A stretch of 64,000 nucleotides of DNA from Streptomyces liangshanensis (GCF_011694815.1 NZ_CP050177.1:7447501-7511500); one strand, 5' to 3'; numbered from the stretch's first letter, positions 16,486 through 26,259 are shown. The notes: generated by a model not told the origin, from the sequence alone. Numbers and translations: made by a program.

Positions 16486-17563
16486 TCAGCCGCCCTGCGG
16501 GGGCGCCTCGCGGGTGCGGGTCCACTCCAGCAACTCCTCGGCCGTCCAGGTGTTGACGACCCGGCCGGCCGGCACACCGCACTCCTCCGCCCGCGCACAG
16601 CCCAGGAGTTGCCAGTCGAGCTGCCCCGGCGCGTGGGCGTCCGTGTCGACGGCGAAGAAGACCCCGGCCGCGACCGCCTCGCGCAGCAGCCGCCGGGGCG
16701 GATCGAGCCGCTCCGGCCTGCTGTTGATCTCCACCGCCGTGCCCGACTCGGCGCACGCGGCGAACACGGCCGCCGCGTCGAACGCCGACTCCGGCCGGCT
16801 CCCGCCCGTACCGCCGTCCCCGCCCCCACGGCCCCCGCGCCGCTCGCGGCCCGTCAACAGCCGCCCGGTGCAGTGCCCGAGGACGTCCGTCAGCGGGTTG
16901 CGGACCGCCGCGACCATGCGCCGGGTCATCGGCGCCGACTCCATCCGCAGCTTCGAGTGGACGGACGCCACCACCAGATCCAGCCGTTCGAGCAGTTCCG
17001 GCTCCTGGTCCAGCGAGCCGTCGGGCAGGATGTCGCACTCGATGCCGGTGAGCAGCCGGAACGGCGCCCATCCCGCATTGAGTTCGGCGATCACGTCGAG
17101 CTGCTCCCGCAGCCGTTCCGGTGACAGCCCCCGCGCGACGGTCAGCCGGGGCGAGTGGTCCGTGAGGACGGGCCCACTCGTGCCCGAGCGCCGCCGCCGT
17201 CCGCCCCATCAGCTCGATCGGGCTGCCGCCGTCCGACCAGTCGGAGTGCAGGTGGCAGTCGCCGCGCAGCGCGGCCCGCAACTCGTGGCCGTGCTCCGTC
17301 AGCGGCCCCGCCGCCCGCTCCTCCAGATCGCGCAGGTAGTCCGGTACGGCCCCGTCCACCGCCGCCCCGACGACCTGGGCTGTCTTCGGCCCGATGCCCG
17401 GCACCCGGGTCAGCGTGCCGGCCCCGGCCCGCCGGGCGATCTCTTCGGGTGCCATGGCCGCCACGGCGGCGGACGCCGTACGGAACGCCTTGACGCGGTA
17501 CGTCTCCGCCCGCGACCGCTCCAGCAGGAAGGCGATCCTGTCGAGAGCCTCCACCGGATCCAT
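16486..17563 (-). pseudogene. HhH-PHP domain phosphoesterase gene with single-base frameshift
   Basis: Two adjoining frames make one protein. The N-terminal part from ATG at 17563 (MDPVEALDRIAFLLERS) has the helix-hairpin-helix VPGIGPKTAQVV and the PHP metal motif GDCHLHSDWSDG; it reads through GRTAAALGHEWA and then leaves frame. The C-terminal part in another frame continues with TDHSPRLTVARG, IECDILPDGS, ASVHSKL, VEINSRPERLD and DTDAHAPGQLDW. The break is at about 17163-17172, where one extra C in GGGCCC shifts the frame. The intact family (DNA polymerase X-like PHP hydrolases) is about 340 residues. All metal ligands remain, so this is either a recent mutation or a sequencing error in a GC run. 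Confidence 0.8.
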
Positions 17564-17702
17564 GCGCGCCCCCACTGGGTCGGTCCGCCTGCCGCCCATT
17601 CTCCGCGCCGGCCCCACGACGTGCATCTCGCACGGGTCTGCCCGCGCGGGCAGGGGGTAGCCGAACACGCACCACAGGACGTACGGGACAGGGGAGGGCG
17701 GC

Positions 17703-18233
17703 ATGACTTCGACAGCGGAAGAGAAGGCGGCGACGGAGGCCGACGTGGACGTGTACGAGGACGGGCGCGAGGAGTCGGCGAACGAGCGGGCGGACCGTCA
17801 GTGGTCCGAACTGATCCAGGAGGTGCGCGTCGCGCAGACCGGTGTGCAGATCATGTTCGGCTTCCTGCTGACCGTGGTCTTCACCCCGCGCTTCGGCACG
17901 CTCTCCGGAGCGGACAAGAACATCTACCTGATCACCGTCGTGCTGGGCGCGGCGGCCACCGGCGCGCTGATAGGACCGGTCGCCTTCCACCGGGTCGTCT
18001 CCGGCCGCCGCATGAAGCCCCGCGCGGTGACATGGGCGTCCAGACTGACCGTCACCGGGCTGTGCCTGCTGCTCGCCACGCTGGTGTCGGCGCTGCTGCT
18101 GATCCTGCGGGTCGCGACGCACAACCACGTCGTCCCGTGGATCGTCGCGGGTATCGTCGCCTGGTACCTGCTGTGCTGGTTCGTGCTGCCGTTCTGGGCG
18201 AGCCACCGGCACGGGTCCGAGCGGGAGGCCTGA
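17703..18233 (+). CDS. DUF6328 four-helix membrane protein
   Basis: 176 residues from ATG at 17703 (GGGGAGGGCGGC upstream). An acidic N-terminus (TEADVDVYEDGREESANERADRQW) is followed by VRVAQTGVQIMFGFLLTVVFTPRF and four hydrophobic helices (residues about 55-75, 83-105, 118-140, 148-168). It matches the actinobacterial DUF6328 pattern. Function unknown; it should sit in the cytoplasmic membrane. It is transcribed away from the PHP gene, and two hairpins follow the stop. Confidence 0.78.
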   Translation: MTSTAEEKAATEADVDVYEDGREESANERADRQWSELIQEVRVAQTGVQIMFGFLLTVVFTPRFGTLSGADKNIYLITVVLGAAATGALIGPVAFHRVVSGRRMKPRAVTWASRLTVTGLCLLLATLVSALLLILRVATHNHVVPWIVAGIVAWYLLCWFVLPFWASHRHGSEREA

Positions 18234-18241
18234 CGCCACGT

Positions 18242-18269
18242 CCCGGACGCGCCCCGGGGCGCGTCCGGG
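18242..18269. terminator. 28-bp perfect palindrome after the DUF6328 gene
   Basis: CCCGGACGCGCCCC directly followed by its reverse complement GGGGCGCGTCCGGG. It begins 9 bases after the DUF6328 stop and is a likely terminator hairpin (stem of about 12 with a small loop). Confidence 0.75.
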
Positions 18270-18280
18270 TCCGGACACGA

Positions 18281-18316
18281 TGAGACCCCGCGAGCGGAGG
18301 ACGCTGCGGGGTCTCA
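18281..18316. terminator. Second hairpin in tandem
   Basis: TGAGACCCCGC (18281-18291) and GCGGGGTCTCA (18306-18316) form a perfect 11-bp stem with a 14-base loop, 12 bases after the previous palindrome. Tandem hairpins suggest an efficient stop. Confidence 0.7.
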
Positions 18317-18579
18317 CGTTGCGGCCCTGACCGGACCCTGCCGTCACCGCCGGTCGGCGGGACGACACGCGCGGCCTCTGCCGTACGGGGCCCGGACGAC
18401 ACGCCCGAAGAGGGCGCTTTCGTGGGCTCCATGCCTCATGGCCGGGATGGTCACCGTCCAGGCCGCCAGATGGTGGCGGTGGAAGTTCTGGACCGTGTCC
18501 GGCACGGCGACAGGGGCGGAGCGGGCCGGGTCATGGCTGATCCGGGGATGGCCGCATGGTGGTGCGGTGGAGCGATGGA
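18317..18579. other. Intergenic stretch without a gene
   Basis: It contains only a small hairpin, CGCCC/GGGCG at 18402-18416 followed by CTTT. Short open frames on both strands have poor composition and no ribosome sites. I see no supportable gene. Confidence 0.5.
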
Positions 18580-19245
18580 TCAGCCCTGAGCGGTACGACG
18601 CTTGCGCGCGGCCCACATGATGCCGGCACCGGCGACCAGGACAACAGCGGCCGCGCCCGCGATGATGGGCGTGGAGCTGGAGGAACCGGTCTCGGCGAGG
18701 TTGTCACCGGCCGGGCTCGGCTGCGACGAGGGAACCGTCGCCGGCGAAGAGCTGGTGGGCTCCTCGGTCGGGGTCGGGGTCGACGTGCCGGGCGCCGTGG
18801 TGCTCGGAGTCGCCGAGGGCGTCTCCGTCGCCGGCGGCGTGCTCGGGGCCGAAGTCGACGGCGAGGGGGTGGGCTCCTCGTCGCCGGGGCAGACCTCGGA
18901 GGTCTTCTTCTGGTCGACGTTGTACTGACCACCGTCGGCGGCGGTCACCACGAGGTGCAGCTCAACAGGCTTGGAGTGCTTGGCGATCTCCAGGGTCTTG
19001 TTGAACTTGTCGCCGAACTTCTCGTTGATGAGCGACGCGCCGTCCGCGGTGAGGGACACCGAGTTGACGGGGTTGTCGCCGTGGCCGTAGGCCTTCAGGT
19101 CCACGGTGACCGACGAGCAGCTGACGGTCCAGTTCGGCGTGTGCGCGGACGCCGTGCCGGCCGAGAGACCGACTCCCAGCACACCCGCTGCCGCGACCGC
19201 TATGAGTGCGCCGGGGCGCCTCAACGATCTGTTGAATACAGTCAC
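18580..19245 (-). CDS. LAETG-anchored surface protein (sortase substrate)
   Basis: 221 residues. The start is a GTG at 19245, fixed by GGAGG 5 bases upstream. The signal peptide is RSLRRPGALIAVAAAGVLGV ending near ASAHTP. The mature domain (about 32-125) has two Cys (VSCSSV, EVCPG) and is beta-rich. A Thr/Pro/Ser-rich wall-spanning region follows (about 128-180), then LAETG at 183-187, a hydrophobic helix and RKRR. This is the sorting signal for class E sortases of streptomycetes. No sortase gene is adjacent. The exposed role is unknown. Confidence 0.9.
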   Translation of the reverse strand: MTVFNRSLRRPGALIAVAAAGVLGVGLSAGTASAHTPNWTVSCSSVTVDLKAYGHGDNPVNSVSLTADGASLINEKFGDKFNKTLEIAKHSKPVELHLVVTAADGGQYNVDQKKTSEVCPGDEEPTPSPSTSAPSTPPATETPSATPSTTAPGTSTPTPTEEPTSSSPATVPSSQPSPAGDNLAETGSSSSTPIIAGAAAVVLVAGAGIMWAARKRRTAQG

Positions 19246-19605
19246 AGAATCCTCCGCGATAACCGCGCCGTCCATATTGACGGCGCGCGCGCACAGTACC
19301 GCCATCAACCCGGAGGTTCTCAACCGCCCCACCCAACTCTCCGCCTCCGCGCGCCTCGTGCGGGAGGTAGAACGGTGTAGGGGCCCCATAAAGACGCCGG
19401 ACCCGACCGCGGCCCGGACAGGCGGACAAACCGGCGTCCCGGCGCGCGCGGCTGGCATATTCGCGCCGTTACCCCTGATGGAGCCCATGAGCACCGGGAT
19501 CCACGGGTCGGGCGGACCGCTTTCCTTCCCTCAAATAACGCTGATCCTTGGGAGTTTAAGTAAAGATTTCGTCAACAAAGGTGCGCCGGTTTCGCGTTGG
19601 CGTGA
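19246..19605. other. Promoter-bearing gap upstream of the LAETG gene
   Basis: 360 bases. Bases 19525-19585 are unusually AT-rich for this genome (runs such as CTCAAATAACG and TTTAAGTAAAG) and lie between the FUSC gene stop and the LAETG promoter region. A TTGACG box is readable on the minus strand near 19570, but no matching -10 box at normal spacing. No gene is seen. Confidence 0.4.
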
Positions 19606-20847
19606 TTAGGGACGATTTGTGCGCCGCCGTCGCGGCGTGTTGTCCCTGACCCACTGGCGGGCCGCGGCGAGTCGCGGATGGCGCTCCCGCTGCTCCCGCG
19701 AGGCCCGGTCCAGCTCCTCCATCAGCCGCTGCGACCGGTTCTGTATGTCCAGTTCGTCCAGGATGCGATCAATCTCGGTCAGGAGGGCACCGTGGAGCTG
19801 CCATTGCCGCGGATGCCGCTGAACGCCCGTCAGCAGGAGCTGCGCCACCTGCTCCCGGCTCAGGGCCGCCGCCGCGAGATCCTCCGCCAGCCGGTTCTCC
19901 GCCATCTCGGCGCTCCTGCTCACCTGCGTGGTGACCAGCACGGCGAAACTGACCACGGCGTCCGCGACATGGCCGAGCAGTTCCTGGAGCTCCGACCCCA
20001 CGTCGGGAGCGAACAGGGGCTCCTCCGTACGGTTCTTGGCCAGATCGGTCATCGTCCTGGCCAGCACCCGCAGGACCACCGTGCAGATCTCCAGCGTGTC
20101 GAGCCCCGTACGGAGCACGACCCGGTTGAGCAGCCCCTCCTTGACCCGCGGGTTGAGCCGCAAACTGTCCTCCGCCTGGCGCAGCGCCGCGTCCACCTCG
20201 CTGATGTCGTGGTCGAGGCGCCGCGCCTCGTGCAGCCGCGCCGCGGCCCGCGCCACCGGGGTCGGCGCCGTCAGGCCCTCCCCGACGGCCAGCATCAGCT
20301 GGCGCAGCCTGCGGGCCAGGCCCTCGATGGACTCGCCCGCGTTGGCGACCCACACCGGCGGGACGAACAGCACGTTGAACAGCAGCCCCACCACGGCGCC
20401 GATCAGCGTCTCCAGCACCCGGTCCCAGGCGGTGGACGCCACCTGGGTCACCCCGAGGACCAGCATCGCGCTGATCGCGACCTCCGGCACGAACTCGCCC
20501 GCCCTGACGACCCGGCCGACCCCCAGCGAGGCCAGGATGATCAGGCCGAGACTCCACCACGTCAGCCCGACCAGGGCGCTGAACCCGATGGCGACCAGCA
20601 CCCCGGCCACCACGGCGTTCACTCTGCGGACACCGGTCGTGAGGGTGGAGAACAAGGTGACCTGCACGACGAGCAGGGCGGTCAGCGGCGCGGTCAGCGG
20701 CGCCGCCTCGCTGCTCAGGCGCAGGGCGACGACGTAGGAGATCGTGGCGGCGACGGTCGAGCGCAGGGTCTGGACCACGGCCGGCTCGCGCCGCCGCTTC
20801 ACCAGTTCGGCGACCGGCGCCCTCACGGTGTTTCGGACATCAGGCAC
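19606..20847 (-). CDS. FUSC/aromatic acid exporter-type membrane protein
   Basis: 413 residues. The start is a GTG at 20847 with GGGAGGGAAGGGA upstream. Residues about 25-190 hold six hydrophobic helices (TLRSTVAATISYVVALRLSS; LTALLVVQVTLFSTLTTGVRRV; VNAVVAGVLVAIGFSAL; LGLIILASLGVGRVV; VAISAMLVLGVTQVAS; LIGAVVGLLFNVLFVPPV), typical of the FUSC/ArAE N-terminal membrane unit. The C-terminal half is cytoplasmic, helical and coiled-coil-like, ending in a basic RRRRTNRP. Related proteins export aromatic acids or confer compound resistance; the substrate here is unknown. It is divergent from the formate dehydrogenase operon. Confidence 0.8.
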   Translation of the reverse strand: MPDVRNTVRAPVAELVKRRREPAVVQTLRSTVAATISYVVALRLSSEAAPLTAPLTALLVVQVTLFSTLTTGVRRVNAVVAGVLVAIGFSALVGLTWWSLGLIILASLGVGRVVRAGEFVPEVAISAMLVLGVTQVASTAWDRVLETLIGAVVGLLFNVLFVPPVWVANAGESIEGLARRLRQLMLAVGEGLTAPTPVARAAARLHEARRLDHDISEVDAALRQAEDSLRLNPRVKEGLLNRVVLRTGLDTLEICTVVLRVLARTMTDLAKNRTEEPLFAPDVGSELQELLGHVADAVVSFAVLVTTQVSRSAEMAENRLAEDLAAAALSREQVAQLLLTGVQRHPRQWQLHGALLTEIDRILDELDIQNRSQRLMEELDRASREQRERHPRLAAARQWVRDNTPRRRRTNRP

Positions 20848-21005
20848 GCACAGTCCCTTCCCTCCCAGGAGCGCCCCAGACCGAAACTGTGCCCCGATGG
20901 TCCTACGAGTCCCGCCGCTCCCGGGTCGCAGGGCGGGACGCGCCGGGTGACGCTGGGACAGGTCCTCTCCCGGAGCCAGGGACCGCACACGCGCTGGAGG
21001 AAGCG

Positions 21006-24000
21006 ATGGGTTTCCGCAGATTGATCCGTGACTGGCCGGCCTACCGCCAGCTCACCGGATCGGACCCCCTGGGGCGGGGCCGCGCCGCGATGTCGTCCCG
21101 TACCGGAGAGCTGACACCCCGCACGGCCTCCGCCGACCGTGTCGTGCAGTCCGTCTGCCCCTACTGCGCCGTCGGCTGCGGCCAGCAGGTGTACGTCAAG
21201 GACGAGCGGGTCGTCCAGATCGAGGGGGACCCCGATTCCCCCGTCAGCCGGGGACGGCTCTGCCCCAAGGGCTCGGCGACCCTCCAGCTCACCACCGGGT
21301 CCGCCCGCCGGCACCAGGTGCTGTACCGGCCGCCGCACGGCAGGGACTGGCAGCCGCTCGACCTGGAGACGGCCATGGACATGGTCGCCGACCGCGTCGT
21401 CGAGACCCGGCGCCGCACCTGGGAGTGGGAGCACGAGGGCCTGCGCACCGCCCGCACGATGGGCATCGCCAGCCTGGGCGGGGCCACCCTCGACAACGAG
21501 GAGAACTACCTCATCAAGAAGCTGCTGACCGGACTCGGGGTGGTCCAGGTCGAGAACCAGGCCCGCGTCTGCCACAGCTCCACCGTGGCCGGGCTCGGTA
21601 CCTCGTTCGGACGCGGCGGCGCCACCACTTTCATGCAGGACCTCCAGCACGCGGACTGCATCGTCATCCAGGGCTCCAACTACGCCGAGGCGCACCCGGT
21701 CGGGTTCCAGTGGGTGATGGAGGCGAAGGCGCGCGGCGCCCGGATCATCCATGTGGACCCCCGCTTCACCCGTACGAGTGCCCTGGCCGATCTGCACGTA
21801 CCGATCCGCGCGGGCAGTGACATCGCCTTCCTCGGCGCGATCATCAACCACGTGCTCACCGAGGAGAAGGACTTCAGGGAGTACGTCCTCGCCTACACCA
21901 ACGCGGCCACCGTCGTCGGCGAGGACTTCCGGGACACCGAGGACCTCGACGGCGTCTTCTCCGGGCTGGACGAGGAGCGCCACCACTACGACCCGGCGAG
22001 CTGGCAGTACGAGGGCGCACCCGACCGGGGGGACGCGGGCCACGGGGACGCCCGGCACGAGGACCCCGACGTGCGGGCCCGCCTCGCGGCGGCCGGCCGC
22101 TCCGAGAGCCACGGCTCCGGCGGCGCGACCACGGCCGCCTGGCCCCCGCGCGACGAGACCCTCCAGCACCCGCGCTGCGTCTACCAGATCCTCCGACGGC
22201 ACTACGCCCGCTACACCCCCGAGATGGTCGAGGAGGTCTGCGGCATCCCAAGGGAGACCTTCCGCCAGGTGTGCGACGCCCTGACCGCCAACTCGGGCCG
22301 GGAGCGCACCAGTGCCTTCTGTTACGCGGTCGGCTGGACCCAGCACACCGTCGGCTCCCAGTACATCCGCGCCGCGAGCGTCCTCCAACTGCTCCTCGGC
22401 AACATCGGGCGCCCCGGCGGCGGCATCCAGGCCCTGCGCGGACACGCCTCCATCCAGGGCTCCAGCGACATCCCCACCCTCTTCAACCTGCTCCCCGGCT
22501 ACCTCCCGATGCCCCACGCGCACGCCCACGACAACCTCGACGCCTTCGTCGCGGCGGGCCGCACGGACAAGGGCTTCTGGGGCAACATGCGGGCCTACGC
22601 CGTCAGCCTCCTCAAGGCCTACTACGGCGACGCCGCCACCGCCGAGAACGACTTCTGCTTCGACCACCTGCCACGCCTGACCGGCAACCACTCGACGTAC
22701 GAGACCGTCGTCGCCCAGCTCGAAGGCGTCTGCAAGGGCTACTTCCTGATGGGCGAGAACCCCGCCGTCGGCTCCGCCAACACCCGCCTCCAGCGGCTCG
22801 GCATGGCCAACCTGGAGTGGCTCGTCGTCCGCGACTTCTCCCTCATCGAGTCCGCGACCTGGTGGCAGGACGGCCCGGAGATCGAGACCGGCGAACTGCG
22901 CACCGAGGACATCGGCACGGAGGTCTTCTTCTTCCCGGCCGCCGCCCACACCGAGAAGTCCGGGTCCTTCACCAACACCAACCGCTGGCTCCAGTGGCAC
23001 CACGCGGCCGTCGAACCCGAGGGCGACGCCCGCAGCGACCTGTGGTTCATGTACCACCTCGGCCGCCGGATCAAGGAGCGGCTGGCCGCCTCGACCGACC
23101 CCATGGACCGGCCCGTACAGGACCTCACCTGGGACTACCCGGTGGAGGGCCCCACGGACGAGCCGTCCGCCGAGGCCGTGCTCGCCGAGATCAACGGACA
23201 CGCCGCCGACGGCTCCCCGCTCGGCGCCTCCACCGAACTCAAGGACGACGGGTCCACCCGCTGCGGCTGCTGGATCTACTGCGGGGTCTACGCGGGCGGC
23301 GTCAACCACGCCGCGAGCCGCAAGCCCGGCCGGGAACAGGACTGGGTGGCCGCCGAATGGGCCTGGGCGTGGCCCGCCAACCGCCGCATCCTCTACAACC
23401 GCGCCTCCGCCGCGCCCGACGGCACCCCGTGGAGCGCGCGCAAGGCGTACGTGTGGTGGGACGAGGACAGCCGCAGGTGGACCGGCCGCGACGTCCCCGA
23501 CTTCATCCCGGACCGGGCGCCCGACCACGTACCGCAGGACGGCGCGACGGGGCCCGACGCGCTGCGCGGCGACGACCCGTTCATCATGCAGCCGGACGGC
23601 AAGGGGTGGCTCTTCGCCCCCGCCGGGCTGGAGGACGGCCCGCTGCCCACCCACTACGAACCGCAGGACTCGCCCTTCACCAGCGCCCTGTACCCGCACC
23701 GGTCCCGCTCGCCCGTACGGGAGTTGGTCGAGCGCGAGGGCAACCGCTTCCACCCCAGCGGGGACGAACCGGGCGCGGGCGTCTACCCGTACGTCGTCAC
23801 CACCCACCGGCTCACCGAGCACTTCACCGCCGGCGGGATGAGCCGCTGGTCGCCGTACCTCTCCGAGCTGCAACCGGAGTTCTTCTGCGAGCTCTCCCCG
23901 CAGCTCGCCGCCGAACGCGGCCTGGAGCACGGCGGATGGGCGACGATCGTGACCGCCCGGGGCGCCGTCGAGGCACGGGTGATGGTGACGTCACGGCTCG

Positions 24001-24266
24001 TCCCGCTGACGGTGCACGGCCGTACGGTCCACCAGATCGGCCTGCCCTTCCACTGGGGCCCCAACGGGCTGTCCACCGGCGACGCGGCCAACGAGCTGGT
24101 CGCCATGGCGCTCGACCCCAACGCCCACATCCAGGAGGACAAGGCGCTGACGGCGGACATCGTCGCGGGCCGCCGCCCGCGCGGTCCCGCCCTGCCCGCC
24201 CTGGTCGCGGAGTACCGCCGGCGCGCCGGCATCACCGGAGAGACCGGCACGGAGGTCGGCACGTGA
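21006..24266 (+). CDS. Formate dehydrogenase, molybdopterin catalytic subunit (Cys type)
   Basis: 1086 residues from ATG at 21006 (GGAGGAAGCG). An N-terminal 4Fe-4S site CPYCAVGCG...GRLCPKG lies near residue 50. The molybdopterin oxidoreductase core follows: VENQARVCHSS, where C189 takes the place of the selenocysteine of E. coli FdnG/FdoG, then GSNYAEAHPV, HVDPRFTRTS, and the C-terminal dinucleotide-binding barrel near THRLTEHF and GLPFHWGPNG. A 50-residue Gly/Asp/Ala-rich insert (about 335-385) is unusual. There is no Tat signal, so the subunit should stay in the cytoplasm, unlike E. coli FDH-N. It oxidises formate to CO2. It overlaps the 4Fe-4S subunit gene by 4 bases. Confidence 0.92.
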   Translation: MGFRRLIRDWPAYRQLTGSDPLGRGRAAMSSRTGELTPRTASADRVVQSVCPYCAVGCGQQVYVKDERVVQIEGDPDSPVSRGRLCPKGSATLQLTTGSARRHQVLYRPPHGRDWQPLDLETAMDMVADRVVETRRRTWEWEHEGLRTARTMGIASLGGATLDNEENYLIKKLLTGLGVVQVENQARVCHSSTVAGLGTSFGRGGATTFMQDLQHADCIVIQGSNYAEAHPVGFQWVMEAKARGARIIHVDPRFTRTSALADLHVPIRAGSDIAFLGAIINHVLTEEKDFREYVLAYTNAATVVGEDFRDTEDLDGVFSGLDEERHHYDPASWQYEGAPDRGDAGHGDARHEDPDVRARLAAAGRSESHGSGGATTAAWPPRDETLQHPRCVYQILRRHYARYTPEMVEEVCGIPRETFRQVCDALTANSGRERTSAFCYAVGWTQHTVGSQYIRAASVLQLLLGNIGRPGGGIQALRGHASIQGSSDIPTLFNLLPGYLPMPHAHAHDNLDAFVAAGRTDKGFWGNMRAYAVSLLKAYYGDAATAENDFCFDHLPRLTGNHSTYETVVAQLEGVCKGYFLMGENPAVGSANTRLQRLGMANLEWLVVRDFSLIESATWWQDGPEIETGELRTEDIGTEVFFFPAAAHTEKSGSFTNTNRWLQWHHAAVEPEGDARSDLWFMYHLGRRIKERLAASTDPMDRPVQDLTWDYPVEGPTDEPSAEAVLAEINGHAADGSPLGASTELKDDGSTRCGCWIYCGVYAGGVNHAASRKPGREQDWVAAEWAWAWPANRRILYNRASAAPDGTPWSARKAYVWWDEDSRRWTGRDVPDFIPDRAPDHVPQDGATGPDALRGDDPFIMQPDGKGWLFAPAGLEDGPLPTHYEPQDSPFTSALYPHRSRSPVRELVEREGNRFHPSGDEPGAGVYPYVVTTHRLTEHFTAGGMSRWSPYLSELQPEFFCELSPQLAAERGLEHGGWATIVTARGAVEARVMVTSRLVPLTVHGRTVHQIGLPFHWGPNGLSTGDAANELVAMALDPNAHIQEDKALTADIVAGRRPRGPALPALVAEYRRRAGITGETGTEVGT

Positions 24267-25249
24267 TCGAGGACCTGTTCGGCAAGAACCTGCTCGGCGG
24301 CCCGGAACCGGACCCCGCGCGCGACGCGGGCCACGACGACGCGCCGCCGCGCGTCGGCTTCTTCACCGACACCTCCGTCTGCATCGGCTGCAAGGCCTGC
24401 GAGGTGGCGTGCAAGGAGTGGAACGCCATCCCCGAGGACGGCCTGTCCCTGTCCGGCATGTCGTACGACAACACCCGGAGCCTCGGCGCCTCCAGCTGGC
24501 GGCACGTGGCGTTCGTCGAACAGCCCGCGTCCGACCGGCGGGCCGTACCGGAGCCCGAGGGGAGGACCGAACTCCCCCTGGCGGGCACCGCGCCCGCCTC
24601 CGCCACCCCTGCCTCACCCGTCGCCGACCCCGGCAGCGGCGACATGCGCTGGCTCATGTCGTCCGACGTCTGCAAGCACTGCACCCACGCCGCGTGCCTG
24701 GACGTGTGCCCCACCGGCGCCCTCTTCCGCACCGAGTTCGGCACCGTGGTCGTCCAGGAGGACATCTGCAACGGCTGCGGCTACTGCGTGCCCGCCTGCC
24801 CGTACGGCGTGATCGAGCAACGGCCGTCCGACGGCCGGGTCTTCAAGTGCACCCTGTGCTACGACCGCCTCGGCGCCGGACAGGAACCCGCCTGCGCCAA
24901 GGCGTGCCCAACGGAGTCCATCCAGTTCGGCCCGCTGGACGAACTGCGCGAACGCGCCGCCCTGCGCGTCGGCCAACTCCACGAGGCCGGCGTCACCGAG
25001 GCGCGGCTGTACGGGCACGAGCCGGACGACGGCGTCGGCGGCGACGGCGCGTTCTTCCTCCTCCTCGACGAACCGGAGGTGTACGGCCTGCCGCCGCACC
25101 CGGTCGTCACCACCCGGGACCTGCCCCGGATGTGGGGACACGCGGCCACCGCCGCGCTCGCCCTGGCGGGCGGCCTCGCGCTCTCGTACGCGGTCCCCGC
25201 CCTCGGCCCCCTCACCGCGACGCTCACCGGAAGGAAGGGACGGCGATGA
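24263..25249 (+). CDS. Formate dehydrogenase iron-sulfur subunit
   Basis: 328 residues from GTG at 24263, coupled by GTGA overlap to the catalytic subunit. It carries four 4Fe-4S cysteine sets: CIGCKACEVACKEW, CKHCTHAACLDVCPTG, CNGCGYCVPACPYG and CTLCYDRLGAGQEPACAKACPT. A spacer of about 60 residues of low conservation lies between sets one and two. A single hydrophobic helix near the C-terminus (AATAALALAGGLALSYAVP) could anchor it to the membrane as in FdnH/FdoH. It passes electrons from the molybdenum site to the NrfD-type subunit. Confidence 0.92.
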   Translation: MIEDLFGKNLLGGPEPDPARDAGHDDAPPRVGFFTDTSVCIGCKACEVACKEWNAIPEDGLSLSGMSYDNTRSLGASSWRHVAFVEQPASDRRAVPEPEGRTELPLAGTAPASATPASPVADPGSGDMRWLMSSDVCKHCTHAACLDVCPTGALFRTEFGTVVVQEDICNGCGYCVPACPYGVIEQRPSDGRVFKCTLCYDRLGAGQEPACAKACPTESIQFGPLDELRERAALRVGQLHEAGVTEARLYGHEPDDGVGGDGAFFLLLDEPEVYGLPPHPVVTTRDLPRMWGHAATAALALAGGLALSYAVPALGPLTATLTGRKGRR

Positions 25250-26241
25250 CCGGCTCCCACGACACGCGCGCCACCGGCCGCGGACGGCGGCGCAAGCGGC
25301 GCGGCGAGGAACTCATGGTGCCGCGCGCCGAGTTCGACTCGTACTACGGCCGGCCCATCATCAAGCCGCCGTCCTGGTCGGCCCGCGACATCGCCGGCTA
25401 CTTCTTCCTCGGCGGCCTCGCGGGCGCGGGCTCGGTGCTCGCCGCCGGCGCGCAGCTGACGGGGCGCCCCGTCCTCGCCCGGGCCATGAAGGTCTCCTCG
25501 CTCGGCGCGGTCGGCCTCTCCGCCGCCGCGCTCGTCCACGACCTAGGCAGGCCCGAGCGGTTCGTGAACATGCTGCGCGTCTTCAAGCCGACGTCACCGA
25601 TGAGCGTCGGCTCCTGGCTGCTCTCCGCGTACGGTCCCGCCGCCGGCGCCGCCGCCCTGTGCGCCGTCACGGGCAGACTGCCCAGGATCGACGCGCTCGC
25701 CACCGGCACCGCCGCCCTGTTCGGCCCCGCGATCGCGTCCTACACGGCGGTGCTGGCCGCCGACACGGCGGTCCCCGCCTGGCACGGCGCCCACCGCGAA
25801 CTGCCCTACGTCTTCACCGCGTCGGCGACCGCGGCCGCCGCCGGGATGGCCCTTGTGGTCGCCCCGCCGCGCGAGAGCGCCCCGGCCCGGGTGGCCGCCG
25901 TGCTCGCCGCGGTCGGCGAGGTCTCCGCCATGACGGCCGCCGAACGCCGGCTCGGCCCGGTCGCCGAGACCTACCGGGAGGGGCGCGGCGGCGCGTTGCT
26001 CCGTACGGCCCGGATCCTCACCGTCGTCGGTGCGGCGGGCGCGGCGGTGTACGGCGGCCGGGGCCGGGCGCCCGCCGCGCTCAGCGGCGCGCTGCTGCTG
26101 GCCGGCTCCGCCTGCACCCGCTTCGGCATCTTCGCCGCCGGGGTCGCCTCGGCCGAGGACCCCGCGTACACGGTGGGTCCCCAGCGCGAGGCGAAGGCAC
26201 GCGAACAGGCCGAGAAGGCACAGGCCGCCGCCACGGAGTGA
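25246..26241 (+). CDS. NrfD/PsrC-type membrane subunit of formate dehydrogenase
   Basis: 331 residues from ATG at 25246, overlapping the iron-sulfur gene by ATGA. A basic N-terminus (GRGRRRKRRGEE) is followed by SYYGRPIIKPPSWSARDIAGYFFLGGLAGAGSV, a signature of NrfD-like quinone-reactive subunits, with VHDLGRPERFVNMLRVFKPTSPMSVGSW. About eight helices follow. It replaces the cytochrome b subunit of classical FDH-N and would pass electrons to quinone without heme. It closes the three-gene operon; an oppositely oriented DUF6479 gene follows. Confidence 0.88.
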   Translation: MTGSHDTRATGRGRRRKRRGEELMVPRAEFDSYYGRPIIKPPSWSARDIAGYFFLGGLAGAGSVLAAGAQLTGRPVLARAMKVSSLGAVGLSAAALVHDLGRPERFVNMLRVFKPTSPMSVGSWLLSAYGPAAGAAALCAVTGRLPRIDALATGTAALFGPAIASYTAVLAADTAVPAWHGAHRELPYVFTASATAAAAGMALVVAPPRESAPARVAAVLAAVGEVSAMTAAERRLGPVAETYREGRGGALLRTARILTVVGAAGAAVYGGRGRAPAALSGALLLAGSACTRFGIFAAGVASAEDPAYTVGPQREAKAREQAEKAQAAATE

Positions 26242-26259
26242 ACGGTCCGTGAGGGAGGC

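Noticed and set aside
18438..18620. 60-residue ORF in the gap beside the LAETG gene
   Set aside because: No ribosome site, unusual Trp-rich composition and overlap with the LAETG gene; no family likeness.
21570..21572. Selenocysteine at the formate dehydrogenase active site
   Set aside because: The codon is TGC (Cys), not TGA, and no SECIS-like hairpin is needed.
20823..23930. 1035-residue open frame opposite the formate dehydrogenase catalytic gene
   Set aside because: It is a GC-bias shadow: Arg/Gly/Val-rich without domain sense, while the forward frame holds complete Fe-S and molybdopterin motifs.
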